A stretch of 41,778 bases of DNA. Origin: Erysipelotrichaceae bacterium (GTDB lineage Bacteria; Bacillota_I; Bacilli_A; Erysipelotrichales; Erysipelotrichaceae). This document shows positions 23,343 through 30,514 of the stretch, in pieces. The stretch spans positions 1-41,778 of the forward strand of contig JAFWEP010000040.1 in NCBI GenBank assembly GCA_017512885.1. Reading direction: 5' to 3'. Each line of letters begins with the position of its first letter. Within the stretch, counting starts at the first letter, position 1. A model generated the notes under the pieces. The model was given only the letters and a program-made list of their open reading frames with translations, did no database searches and had not been told where the DNA came from. The position numbers and the translations under genes are program-made.

Positions 23343-24465
23343 GACGGGAGGCCTTCTCCTGCAGCAATTGCTGCTGCTCGATGCCTTTCGTGTAGGTATG
23401 TTCGATCACACCGCCGCCCAGCAGTTCATCATCCTTATAGAAGACGGCCTGCTGTCCGGGCGTGACCGCCTTGCAGCCCTGCGGATAGCGCAGCAGGACG
23501 TCGCCGTTCTCCAGATACTGCAAAGTGACCTGCTGATCCGGCTGGCGGTAACGGAACTTGACCTGCAGTTCCCCTTCCTGCGGCCGGCGGATCCAGTTCA
23601 GGGAAGAGATCAGTGCACTGTCGGAATACAGGAAGGTATCATCCTTGTAGGAGGCCAGATACAGGATATTCTTTTCGACATCCTTGCCGACACAGTAGTA
23701 TGGTCCGTCTTCTCCGCCGACATGAAAACCTTTGCGCTGCCCCAGTGTGTAATAGTAAACCCCTTCGTGTTCACCCAGAACGGCGCCGGAATTGATATCG
23801 ACGATCTTTCCCGGCTTCATCGGGATATAGTTCTGTAAGAACTTACGGAAGTCTCTCTCGCCGATGAAACAGACACCGGTCGAGTCCTTCTTTTCGGCGA
23901 TATCGAGACCGAGCTCTTCAGCGATCTTCCTTACTTTCGGTTTCTCATAAGTCCCTAACGGGAACAGACAGCTTTTCAGTCCCTGCGCTGCGACCTGCGC
24001 CAGGAAGTAGGACTGGTCCTTGTTGCGGTCATCGGCTTTGAAGAAACGGTCGCCTTCTCTTTTGAGATAATGACCGGTAGCGATCATAGGAAAACCATGC
24101 GCTTCCGCATAGTGCAGGAAGGCCGAGAACTTGATGTATTTGTTGCAGAGGATATCCGGATTCGGCGTCCGGCCCTTCTGGTATTCTTCAACAAAGTTTC
24201 GGAAGACATCATCCCAGTATTCCCGGATATAGTCGACCCGGTAGAGCGGCAGTCCCAGCTGATCAGCGGTCCGCTGGGCATCCTGGAAGTCCTTCTCCTG
24301 CGGACAGACCGGATCCAGCAAGGTCGGATTGCCCAGGGTATCATTGTTCAAGGCAGAGTCCCAGTTGCGCATATAGCAGCAGCTGACCTCATAGCCCTGC
24401 TCTTTCAGCAGGTAGGCAGCGACTGCCGAATCCACTCCGCCCGAGAGACCGACGAGCACCTTCAT
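23335..24465 (-). CDS. mnmA: tRNA-specific 2-thiouridylase MnmA
   Basis: A 376-residue ATP-pyrophosphatase that makes s2U34 in tRNA-Glu, -Gln and -Lys. The PP-loop SGGVDS is at residues 8-13. The two catalytic cysteines are in NPDILCNKYIKF and TGVCFIGERDF. The window also encodes tRNA-Glu(CUC), but its C34 is not a substrate. The start overlaps the spx stop (ATGA), so mnmA is coupled to spx. Confidence 0.96.
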   Translation of the reverse strand: MKVLVGLSGGVDSAVAAYLLKEQGYEVSCCYMRNWDSALNNDTLGNPTLLDPVCPQEKDFQDAQRTADQLGLPLYRVDYIREYWDDVFRNFVEEYQKGRTPNPDILCNKYIKFSAFLHYAEAHGFPMIATGHYLKREGDRFFKADDRNKDQSYFLAQVAAQGLKSCLFPLGTYEKPKVRKIAEELGLDIAEKKDSTGVCFIGERDFRKFLQNYIPMKPGKIVDINSGAVLGEHEGVYYYTLGQRKGFHVGGEDGPYYCVGKDVEKNILYLASYKDDTFLYSDSALISSLNWIRRPQEGELQVKFRYRQPDQQVTLQYLENGDVLLRYPQGCKAVTPGQQAVFYKDDELLGGGVIEHTYTKGIEQQQLLQEKASRHV

Positions 24466-24875
24466 GCGCAGCCTCCCTCTTCATCCTGACATTCTTCATC
24501 ATCGCGGATCTCCGCTTTGCGGAAGTTCTCCGGCAGGAAGGCCGCGATCTCTTCGGCATCGTAACCGATCTGGAAGACCCGGTCATTGAGGATGATCGGA
24601 CGGCGCAGGACGGAAGGATTGGCAATGACGAAATCGACCAGTTTCCCGATAGAGAGCTGTTCGATGTCGATCTTTCCTTCCTGGATGATCTTGGAACGTT
24701 TGGAGATGATGTCCTCGGCACCGTTCTCACTGCGCTGCAGCAGGTATTTCACTTCTGTCGGGTTCAAGGCAATATTAAAGATATTCTTTTCGATATAGGG
24801 CAGTTTATTTTCTTTCAGCCAGGCTTTGACCTTACGGCAGGAGGCACACCCCGGCGAAGTATAGACAACGATCAT
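24462..24875 (-). CDS. spx: Transcriptional regulator Spx
   Basis: A 137-residue ArsC-like protein. It has the redox switch Cys10-x-x-Cys13 (SPGCASCRK), the Spx signature of a thiol-stress regulator that binds the RNA polymerase alpha C-terminal domain. The middle segment GAEDIISKRSKI and the end of the fold (VLRRPIILND) are typical. The C-terminus adds an acidic, cysteine-bearing tail (DDEECQDEEGGCA) not usual in Spx. AAGGAGG precedes the ATG. It leads a spx-mnmA-recD2 operon and could thus tie thiol stress to tRNA thiolation (inference). A plain ArsC-family reductase is less likely. Confidence 0.88.
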   Translation of the reverse strand: MIVVYTSPGCASCRKVKAWLKENKLPYIEKNIFNIALNPTEVKYLLQRSENGAEDIISKRSKIIQEGKIDIEQLSIGKLVDFVIANPSVLRRPIILNDRVFQIGYDAEEIAAFLPENFRKAEIRDDEECQDEEGGCA

Positions 24876-24903
24876 GGGAACCTCCTTTCTCAGAATTCAA
24901 TTT

Positions 24904-24932
24904 ATTATAAGCCATGCACACTTGATTTTCAA
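24904..24932 (-). promoter_or_regulatory. SigA promoter of spx-mnmA-recD2
   Basis: TTGAAA (24927-24932), a 17-nt spacer and a perfect TATAAT (24904-24909). Its -35 box shares base 24927 with the -35 box of the divergent trpS promoter. Confidence 0.75.
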
Positions 24933-24951
24933 TTTCCCAAAGGAATATACT
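24922..24951 (+). promoter_or_regulatory. Promoter of the T-box/trpS transcript
   Basis: TTGATT (24922-24927), an 18-nt spacer and TATACT (24946-24951). Transcription would begin near 24958, right where the T-box leader starts. Confidence 0.6.
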
Positions 24952-24957
24952 TGACTC

Positions 24958-25156
24958 GAAGATAAGTAGCGAACAGAGCCCTCTTCCCCAGAAAGACCGG
25001 AGGATGGAAACGGTCGGAGATCTGTGAGCGAAATGGGACTTCCTCGTTCAGCCGGCAGCAGTCGGCTGCGGCCGACACCGTTAACGTCCAGAGGTTCGTC
25101 AGAACGAATATGGGTGGTACCACGGCGCAAGCTGTCCCATAAGGTACTTTTTTCTT
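24958..25156 (+). ncRNA. T-box riboswitch, tryptophan specific
   Basis: The T-box core GGGTGGTACCACGG is at 25112-25125. The AAGATAAGTAGCGAA segment near 24959-24973 is the AGTAG/GA-type element of Stem I. A candidate specifier GAAATGG places the Trp codon TGG at 25034-25036. The terminator uses GTACC (25118-25122) with GGTAC (25143-25147), an inner ACGGC/GCTGT hairpin and a following T-run. The antiterminator can form by pairing CCGT (25078-25081) with ACGG (25122-25125). Uncharged tRNA-Trp would stabilise the antiterminator and switch trpS on. The motif is certain; the specifier choice also rests on the downstream gene. Confidence 0.93.
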
Positions 25157-25171
25157 TTTAGGAGAACAGAT

Positions 25172-26158
25172 ATGAAGAGAATGCTGTCAGGGATCAAACC
25201 CACCGGATCGCTTACGCTAGGCAACTACATCGGAGCCTTGCGTCATTTCGTCGAATACCAGGATGAATACGAAGTCATCGCTTTCATCGCCAATCTGCAC
25301 TGCATCACGGTCTACCAGGAACCGAAGGAACTGCGCAAGAACCTGAAGGATGCCGTTGCCCTGTATCTGGCAGCCGGTCTCGATCCGCAGAAAGCGACCA
25401 TCTTCTTACAGACCGATGTCCCGGAACATGCCCAGTTGGGCTATATCCTGGCCTGCTACACCTATCTCGGAGAACTGAACCGGATGACCCAGTTCAAGGA
25501 CAAGATGGCCAAGGGCGAACAGAACCTGACCGCCGGTCTTTACAGCTATCCCTGTCTGATGGCAGCGGATATCCTGCTCTATGATCCGGATTACGTACCG
25601 GTCGGTGATGACCAGAAGCAGCATGTCGAACTGACCAGAGACATCGCTGCCCGCTTCAACAACAAGTACTCCCCGACCTTCAAGCTGCCGGAACCCTTAT
25701 CCGCCAAGGTCGGCGCCCGGATCATGTCCTTAAGCGATCCCAGCCGCAAGATGTCGAAGTCCGATCCCTCCAACAACGGCTGCATCTATCTGCTGGATGA
25801 TCCGGCTGTCGCGAAGAATAAGATCATGCGGGCGGTGACCGACTCCTATGGCGAGATCCGTGCCGATAAAGAAAAACAGCCCGGTCTTTACAACCTGCTG
25901 GAGATCGCTGCTTCTCTTTCGGATACGACACCGGAAGCCCTGGCTCTGGAATTCAGCGGCAAAGGCTACGGCGAACTGAAGAAATATGTGGCGGAAGTCG
26001 TCTGTTCCTCGCTGAACAGTCTGCAGGAGCGCTACCGTGAGATCCTCGCCAACAATGTCATTGAGGATGTCCTGAAGGAAGGCGCGGAAAAAGCGCACCG
26101 CATCGCCTATAAGAAACTGGCAACGGTCAGCCGCAAGGTCGGACTCGAGATCCGTTAA
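25172..26158 (+). CDS. trpS: Tryptophanyl-tRNA synthetase
   Basis: A 328-residue class I synthetase charging tRNA-Trp. It has the HIGH-equivalent TLGNYIGA near residue 15 and KMSKSD (SRKMSKSDPS) near residue 195. The length is typical. AGGAGA precedes the ATG. It is controlled by the T-box upstream. Its stop codon lies in the palindrome TTAA, which is also the stop of the convergent yitT-family gene. Confidence 0.97.
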   Translation: MKRMLSGIKPTGSLTLGNYIGALRHFVEYQDEYEVIAFIANLHCITVYQEPKELRKNLKDAVALYLAAGLDPQKATIFLQTDVPEHAQLGYILACYTYLGELNRMTQFKDKMAKGEQNLTAGLYSYPCLMAADILLYDPDYVPVGDDQKQHVELTRDIAARFNNKYSPTFKLPEPLSAKVGARIMSLSDPSRKMSKSDPSNNGCIYLLDDPAVAKNKIMRAVTDSYGEIRADKEKQPGLYNLLEIAASLSDTTPEALALEFSGKGYGELKKYVAEVVCSSLNSLQERYREILANNVIEDVLKEGAEKAHRIAYKKLATVSRKVGLEIR

Positions 26159-27030
26159 TCCAAAGGCTTCTGATAGTAATTGCCGATCACCCGCTTCGTC
26201 TCCTGTACGTTGATGAAGGCATGGGGGTCGGCTTTTAATATGGCGCTGACCACATCATGTTCCTGGTAGCTGTTAATGATCGTATACAGTACCGTACGCT
26301 GCGTATGGGCATAGACCCCTTCTCCGTCCAGGCGGGTGATACCGTGCCGGACGCAGGCCAGTACGCTCTCTTCGACTGCTTCCGGCAGAGCCGTAATGAT
26401 CGTTAGTGTCTCGTTGCGGTAACGCTTATGCATGCGGTTGACGACCTGGGTCGAACAGAACTGGAAAATGATCGAGTATAACGCTCTCTCCCAGCCGTAG
26501 AGCAGTCCGGCCAGACAGAGGATGAAGACATTGACAGCCATGATATAGTTCCAGATCGGCCGGTTGAAACGCGAACTGACATAGACCGCGATAAAGTCCG
26601 TACCGCCGGAAGAAGCATTGTGCGAGAGTGCCAGACCGATCGCAAAACCGTTCAGTACGCCGCCGAAGACTGCCGCCAGCAAAGGATCGTCGACCGGAAA
26701 CAGCGGCTGAAAGAACAGTGTGAATAGCGATACCAGCGAGAACTGTACGAACGAGAACACCATGAAATGCTTGCCGATACGTCGGAAGACAAGCAGGGTG
26801 ATGATCAGGTTGAAGGCCGCATAAAAGACGCCAAAAGGCACATAGATCCCGGCGAAGTCCAGCAACAGGTCGGAAAGGATGCGGGAAACGCCGGAGAAGC
26901 CGCCCGGATACAGTTTGGCCGGCATCGAGAACGTGACCAGACTGAGGGACTGGATGACGGAGGAAAGGACCGTCCATACCAGCATCTTTCCGTCCCGGCG
27001 GGTCTCTTCTTCCCAGTTGATGTTACTCAT
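26155..27030 (-). CDS. YitT family membrane protein (DUF161/DUF2179)
   Basis: A 291-residue protein with about five membrane helices in residues 17-195 (the YitT_membrane/DUF161 repeat, including LYPGGFSGVSRILSDLLLD and NASSGGTDFIAVYVSSRFN). A soluble DUF2179 domain follows (residues about 215-285, VYAHTQRTVLYTIINSYQ). The biochemical role of the family is not settled. It starts 8 bases before the end of rmuC and is the last gene of the cvpA operon. It ends nose to nose with trpS. Confidence 0.9.
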   Translation of the reverse strand: MSNINWEEETRRDGKMLVWTVLSSVIQSLSLVTFSMPAKLYPGGFSGVSRILSDLLLDFAGIYVPFGVFYAAFNLIITLLVFRRIGKHFMVFSFVQFSLVSLFTLFFQPLFPVDDPLLAAVFGGVLNGFAIGLALSHNASSGGTDFIAVYVSSRFNRPIWNYIMAVNVFILCLAGLLYGWERALYSIIFQFCSTQVVNRMHKRYRNETLTIITALPEAVEESVLACVRHGITRLDGEGVYAHTQRTVLYTIINSYQEHDVVSAILKADPHAFINVQETKRVIGNYYQKPLD

Positions 27031-28147
27031 GTGTTTCTTCTCCCCTGTACAATTCTTCGAAACGCCGGGCGATCCTGACGGCCGTCGTTTCTTCCTTCTG
27101 CAGATCTTCGCTCAGTTTCTGCAGATCGCCGCTGAGCTTCTCGCTGCGCTGGCGGTAGCGCTGGAACTCCTGTGAAAGGCTCTCCAGCTGTTTCAGCAGT
27201 TCTTTCAGATTGGCATCTCTTCTCTGCTGCAGATAGATCGAACGGATGGCCGTCAGATAGGCCATCAGCGTCGTCGGTGAAACGAGATAGACATGACGGC
27301 GGTAGCTGAGCTCCACCAGATCGGGATAGTTCCCGTAGATCTCGGCATAGACCGCTTCGGCCGGCAGGAAGAGGAAAGCGAATTCCGCCGTTTCTCCGGG
27401 CAGGATATACTTCCGGGCGATATCTTCGATATGCTTGCTGACATCTTTGCGGAAAGCCTTGCGGTACTTTTCCTTCTCTTCAGGAGAGATCCCCTCCGCA
27501 AAGATGCGCTGATAGTTCTCCAGAGGAAACTTGGAGTCGACAGCGATCGGATCGAGACCGTCAAAACCCTCGATCAGAGCGTCAGCGAGCGTTCCGTTGG
27601 ACAGAAGTGCCTGCCGGCGGTAACGCAGCGCATTGGCCCCGTAAACCGCTTCTAAGAGCGAATACAGCTCGATCTCCCCGAAGGTTCCCCGGCTCTTCTT
27701 GTCCTGCAGGACATTCTGCAGGGAAGCGATCTCCCGGGAGAGCCGGTTCAGTTCCTGCTGGGTCAGATCGAGATGAGCGATCTGCTGCGCGATCTCGTTC
27801 CTTTCCTTCTGAGAGGCATCGCGTTCGTACTGCAGGCTGTCCCCCAGTTCATCTTCGATATGAGAGAGCCTTTCGTTGGTGCGGTCATAAAAACGGTCAA
27901 AATTGCCCTGCATGTTGCCGGAAAAGGAAAGCAGGTCCCTGTTCAGGGAGGTCTTGACGTCGCTGACGTTCTGCTGCAGATGCAGACCGAGGTCAACGAT
28001 CTGTCTCTTCCGTTCTTCATCGTTCTCTTTGAGACTGCGGCGCAGATCGTTCTGTGACCGGTGCAGATAGAGCACGATCAGCAGCATGACAGCCAGCAGG
28101 ATCAGCAGTAACAGCGCAAAAAGAAGGATCACGATCTCGTTATTCAT
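27023..28147 (-). CDS. rmuC: DNA recombination protein RmuC
   Basis: A 374-residue RmuC with one N-terminal membrane helix (residues 5-28), a long coiled coil (about 30-150) and a nuclease-like domain (GTFGEIELYSLLEAVYG, VDSKFPLENYQRI and FLFLPAEAVYAEI). RmuC limits DNA rearrangements at inverted repeats in E. coli. The start overlaps the comK-like stop by 8 bases. A TATAAT 8 nt before the ATG is probably coincidental. Confidence 0.93.
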   Translation of the reverse strand: MNNEIVILLFALLLLILLAVMLLIVLYLHRSQNDLRRSLKENDEERKRQIVDLGLHLQQNVSDVKTSLNRDLLSFSGNMQGNFDRFYDRTNERLSHIEDELGDSLQYERDASQKERNEIAQQIAHLDLTQQELNRLSREIASLQNVLQDKKSRGTFGEIELYSLLEAVYGANALRYRRQALLSNGTLADALIEGFDGLDPIAVDSKFPLENYQRIFAEGISPEEKEKYRKAFRKDVSKHIEDIARKYILPGETAEFAFLFLPAEAVYAEIYGNYPDLVELSYRRHVYLVSPTTLMAYLTAIRSIYLQQRRDANLKELLKQLESLSQEFQRYRQRSEKLSGDLQKLSEDLQKEETTAVRIARRFEELYRGEETHE

Positions 28148-28568
28148 CGTTGCCCATTATACCCCTTTCCCGGATCTTCCGGCGATAATCTTCAAGGATG
28201 TTCAGCTGACGGTCGATGATGCGCTTGTCTTCCGGGATCCGGCAGCGGATCCCGCCCAGAAAGAAGAGCGCTGTCCCCTCTTCTTCTTTCCGGCTCAGCA
28301 GCAGTGCTCCTTCGTTGATGAGGATGCAGTCACTGCTCTGCAGGCTCCTGGTACAGAGCCAGGCATGATCGCCGTTGTCGCAGAGGATGACCGGGATCTT
28401 GTAGGAGATGCCGGTCAGGTACGCGAAGGAAGCATTCCGTCCGTGCAGGTCGGAACCGTTGGACAGGACCGACTGTTCAGCCAGTTTCCTGACCGAAAGA
28501 GGGCTCTCATGTCTCTTTCCCTGCATGTCCAGATAGAACTCATTCGTATAGATCAAAAAATCCCGCAT
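28140..28568 (-). CDS. ComK-like competence transcription factor
   Basis: A 142-residue protein. The stretch NGSDLHGRNASFAYLTGISY, followed by KIPVIL, lines up with the ComK core (GSSYAGRK...TKISHKPPI). The later CTRSLQSSDCILI lines up with the FPT.S...C.WI segment. B. subtilis ComK is longer (192 aa) and activates DNA-uptake and recombination genes. The C-terminal 25 residues here are a charged helix. In-frame stops lie just upstream of the ATG, so the N-terminus is fixed near here, but the binding site is poor. The ATG lies in the loop of a terminator-like hairpin. The gene follows a small membrane protein gene and overlaps rmuC. The assignment rests on motif recall, not on a search. Confidence 0.68.
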   Translation of the reverse strand: MRDFLIYTNEFYLDMQGKRHESPLSVRKLAEQSVLSNGSDLHGRNASFAYLTGISYKIPVILCDNGDHAWLCTRSLQSSDCILINEGALLLSRKEEEGTALFFLGGIRCRIPEDKRIIDRQLNILEDYRRKIRERGIMGNDE

Positions 28569-28588
28569 ATATCATTATTTCCGGGATC
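28554..28588 (-). terminator. Terminator-like hairpin around the comK-like start codon
   Basis: AGATCCCG pairs with CGGGATTT (8 bp, one G-U) over a 16-nt loop that contains the ATG (28566-28568). It is followed by a run of six T on the minus strand (28554-28559) that forms codons 3 to 5. It could end the uvrC transcript or gate entry into comK-rmuC-yitT. Confidence 0.6.
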
Positions 28589-28599
28589 TTCTGAAATTC

Positions 28600-28764
28600 C
28601 TATGCTTCTTCGTTATCAGCGTAGTCTTTTACGCTCTGCAGGATCTTACGGGTACTGCTGTTCTCCTTGAATCCGATCACCGAGGCCATCAGGATCTGCA
28701 GGCTGAAAACGACGAGGGCAAGCAGCACCAGGAAGGATATCCAGTCATTGTAGTTTTCCAGCAT
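28600..28764 (-). CDS. Small single-span membrane protein, 54 residues
   Basis: The protein begins MLENYNDWISF, has one hydrophobic helix (about residues 9-32, with LVLLALVVFSLQILMASVI), and a charged cytoplasmic-type tail ending KDYADNEEA. AAGGAGAAGACG precedes the ATG, a strong ribosome binding site located inside the end of uvrC, which it overlaps by 20 bases. It is short enough to be missed by length cut-offs. I do not recognise a family. Its place between uvrC and the ComK-like gene suggests translation coupled to uvrC. Confidence 0.78.
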   Translation of the reverse strand: MLENYNDWISFLVLLALVVFSLQILMASVIGFKENSSTRKILQSVKDYADNEEA

Positions 28765-30514
28765 CGTCTTCTCCTTTCAGTTTGTCATAGACAGCTTCGG
28801 CGACTTTCTCCGGCAGGAGCTGCTGCAGCTCTTCCAGAGAGGCAGCCCGTACAGCGGCAATGGAGCGGTACTTGCGCAGCAGCATCGTCCTTCTCTTCTC
28901 TCCCAGTCCGGGGATCCCGTCCAGCGGAGAACGGTAGACGCTCCTGGCTCTTCTCTTGCGGTGATAGCTGATCGCAAAGCGGTGGACTTCATCCTGCATG
29001 TTGGCGAGGACGAAGAAGAGGTTGGACTTTTTGTCGATCTCGATCTTCTTACAGTTGCTGTCCATCAGGTAGTTGGTCTCGTGATGGTCATCCTTGCCGA
29101 GACCGGCCAAAGGGATATCCACTTCCAGCATGCCCAGGATCTCCTTGGCTGCTTCGATCTGGATGCGGGCACCGTCGACGATGATCAGGTCCGGCTGTTC
29201 GCTGCCTTCCTTCAACATGCGGAAATAGCGCCTGTACATGACTTCCTTCATCGATTTCAGGTCGTCGGCGCCCTCTTCGAGCTTGTAGAGCCGATAGTCC
29301 TTCTTGGAAGGTTTCAGATCCTTGTAGACGACCATGGCGGCGACGGTCTCTTTTCCGGCGGTATGCGAGTTGTCGAAGAGCTCGATGCGGTGGATCGGTC
29401 TTCCGAAGATCCGTTTCAGTTCTTCCTGGGCATCGATCAGATAGCGTTCCTTCTTTTCGATGATATCACGGTGCTGTTCAAGATGTGCCAGAGAGTTTTC
29501 TTCGGCCTGTTTGAAGAGCTGGGACTTGTTGCCTTTGGTAACGGTCTTGACCGGGAAATCAAAAGCACCGTCGAGATAAGGCATCAGGACAGAAGGTACA
29601 TATAAGGTCTTGGGATCCTTGTTCAGCTGATAGAACTGATAGAGGTAGGACGAAACATAGTTCTCCGGGTCACCGATCAGGTAATCCAGGAACTTATGGG
29701 TACTAAGCAGTTTGCCCTTGCGGATGAAGAGACCGGTGATCGCGATATAGCCGTCCTGCACCGCATAGTTGAAGACATCGAAGTCTTCCCTGCCCCGGAT
29801 CTGTACATCCTGACGGGCCGCGACATACTGCACATCGCGCAGCAGATCGCGGTACTGCGCAGCCTGTTCATAATCCAGCTGATCGACCGCCTTCTGCATG
29901 CGGACTTTCAGATCGCGGATGATCCCGGCGATATCTCCGGACAGGAAGGAATCGATATCCTTGCGGGTCTTTTCCAGTTCCTGATCATCGACCGCATGGA
30001 CGCAATAGCCCAGACACTGATGGATATGGTAATAGAGACAGAGCTCTTTCTTTAAGGGGAAACACTTCCGGGTCGGAAAGAGGTGGTTGATCAGATCGAC
30101 GGTGTTGCGGGCTGCTCCGACATTGGGATAAGGCCCGAACAGTTTTCCTTTGTAGCGTCCGGTCTTCTTCAGACGTACGACTGAACAATAAGGTTCTTTC
30201 TCAGCGGAAAGCAGGATATAGGGGTAGGACTGATCATCCCGGAAGACCCGGTTGTATTCCGGATCGTATTCCTTGATCAGGTTGTATTCCAGGATGAGCG
30301 CTTCCTTCTCGCTCTTGGTGACGATATAGTCAAAATCCACGATGTGTGAGACCAGTTTCGTGGTCTTATAATCGTGGGCTCCGCGGAAATAGGAATTGAC
30401 CCGGTTGAACAGATTGATCGCTTTGCCGACGTAGATGATCTTCCCGCTGCGGTCCTTCATCTGGTAACATCCCGGTTTCTTCGGCAGCGTCAGCAGTTTA
30501 TCCTTCAGTGCCAT
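28745..30514 (-). CDS. uvrC: Excinuclease ABC subunit C
   Basis: A 589-residue nucleotide excision repair endonuclease that makes both incisions. The N-terminal GIY-YIG domain (KPGCYQMKDRSGKIIYVGKA), the UVR motif (LDYEQAAQYRDLL, about residue 215), the RNase H-like C-terminal nuclease (IELFDNSHTAGKETVAAMVV and LIIVDGARIQ), and terminal helix-hairpin-helix repeats (DGIPGLGEKRRTMLL) are all present. It overlaps mutS2 by 17 bases. The order cvpA-mutS2-uvrC is common in Bacillota. Confidence 0.97.
   Translation of the reverse strand: MALKDKLLTLPKKPGCYQMKDRSGKIIYVGKAINLFNRVNSYFRGAHDYKTTKLVSHIVDFDYIVTKSEKEALILEYNLIKEYDPEYNRVFRDDQSYPYILLSAEKEPYCSVVRLKKTGRYKGKLFGPYPNVGAARNTVDLINHLFPTRKCFPLKKELCLYYHIHQCLGYCVHAVDDQELEKTRKDIDSFLSGDIAGIIRDLKVRMQKAVDQLDYEQAAQYRDLLRDVQYVAARQDVQIRGREDFDVFNYAVQDGYIAITGLFIRKGKLLSTHKFLDYLIGDPENYVSSYLYQFYQLNKDPKTLYVPSVLMPYLDGAFDFPVKTVTKGNKSQLFKQAEENSLAHLEQHRDIIEKKERYLIDAQEELKRIFGRPIHRIELFDNSHTAGKETVAAMVVYKDLKPSKKDYRLYKLEEGADDLKSMKEVMYRRYFRMLKEGSEQPDLIIVDGARIQIEAAKEILGMLEVDIPLAGLGKDDHHETNYLMDSNCKKIEIDKKSNLFFVLANMQDEVHRFAISYHRKRRARSVYRSPLDGIPGLGEKRRTMLLRKYRSIAAVRAASLEELQQLLPEKVAEAVYDKLKGEDDAGKLQ

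Noticed and set aside
22182-23465. 427-codon plus-strand frame across recD2 and the end of mnmA
   Set aside because: It spans two real minus-strand genes and has no domain, so it is a shadow.
28148-28160. TATAAT 8 nt before rmuC as a leaderless promoter
   Set aside because: The spacing differs from the other cases, the box lies within comK-like coding sequence, no -35 is seen, and rmuC overlaps the upstream gene so coupling explains its translation.
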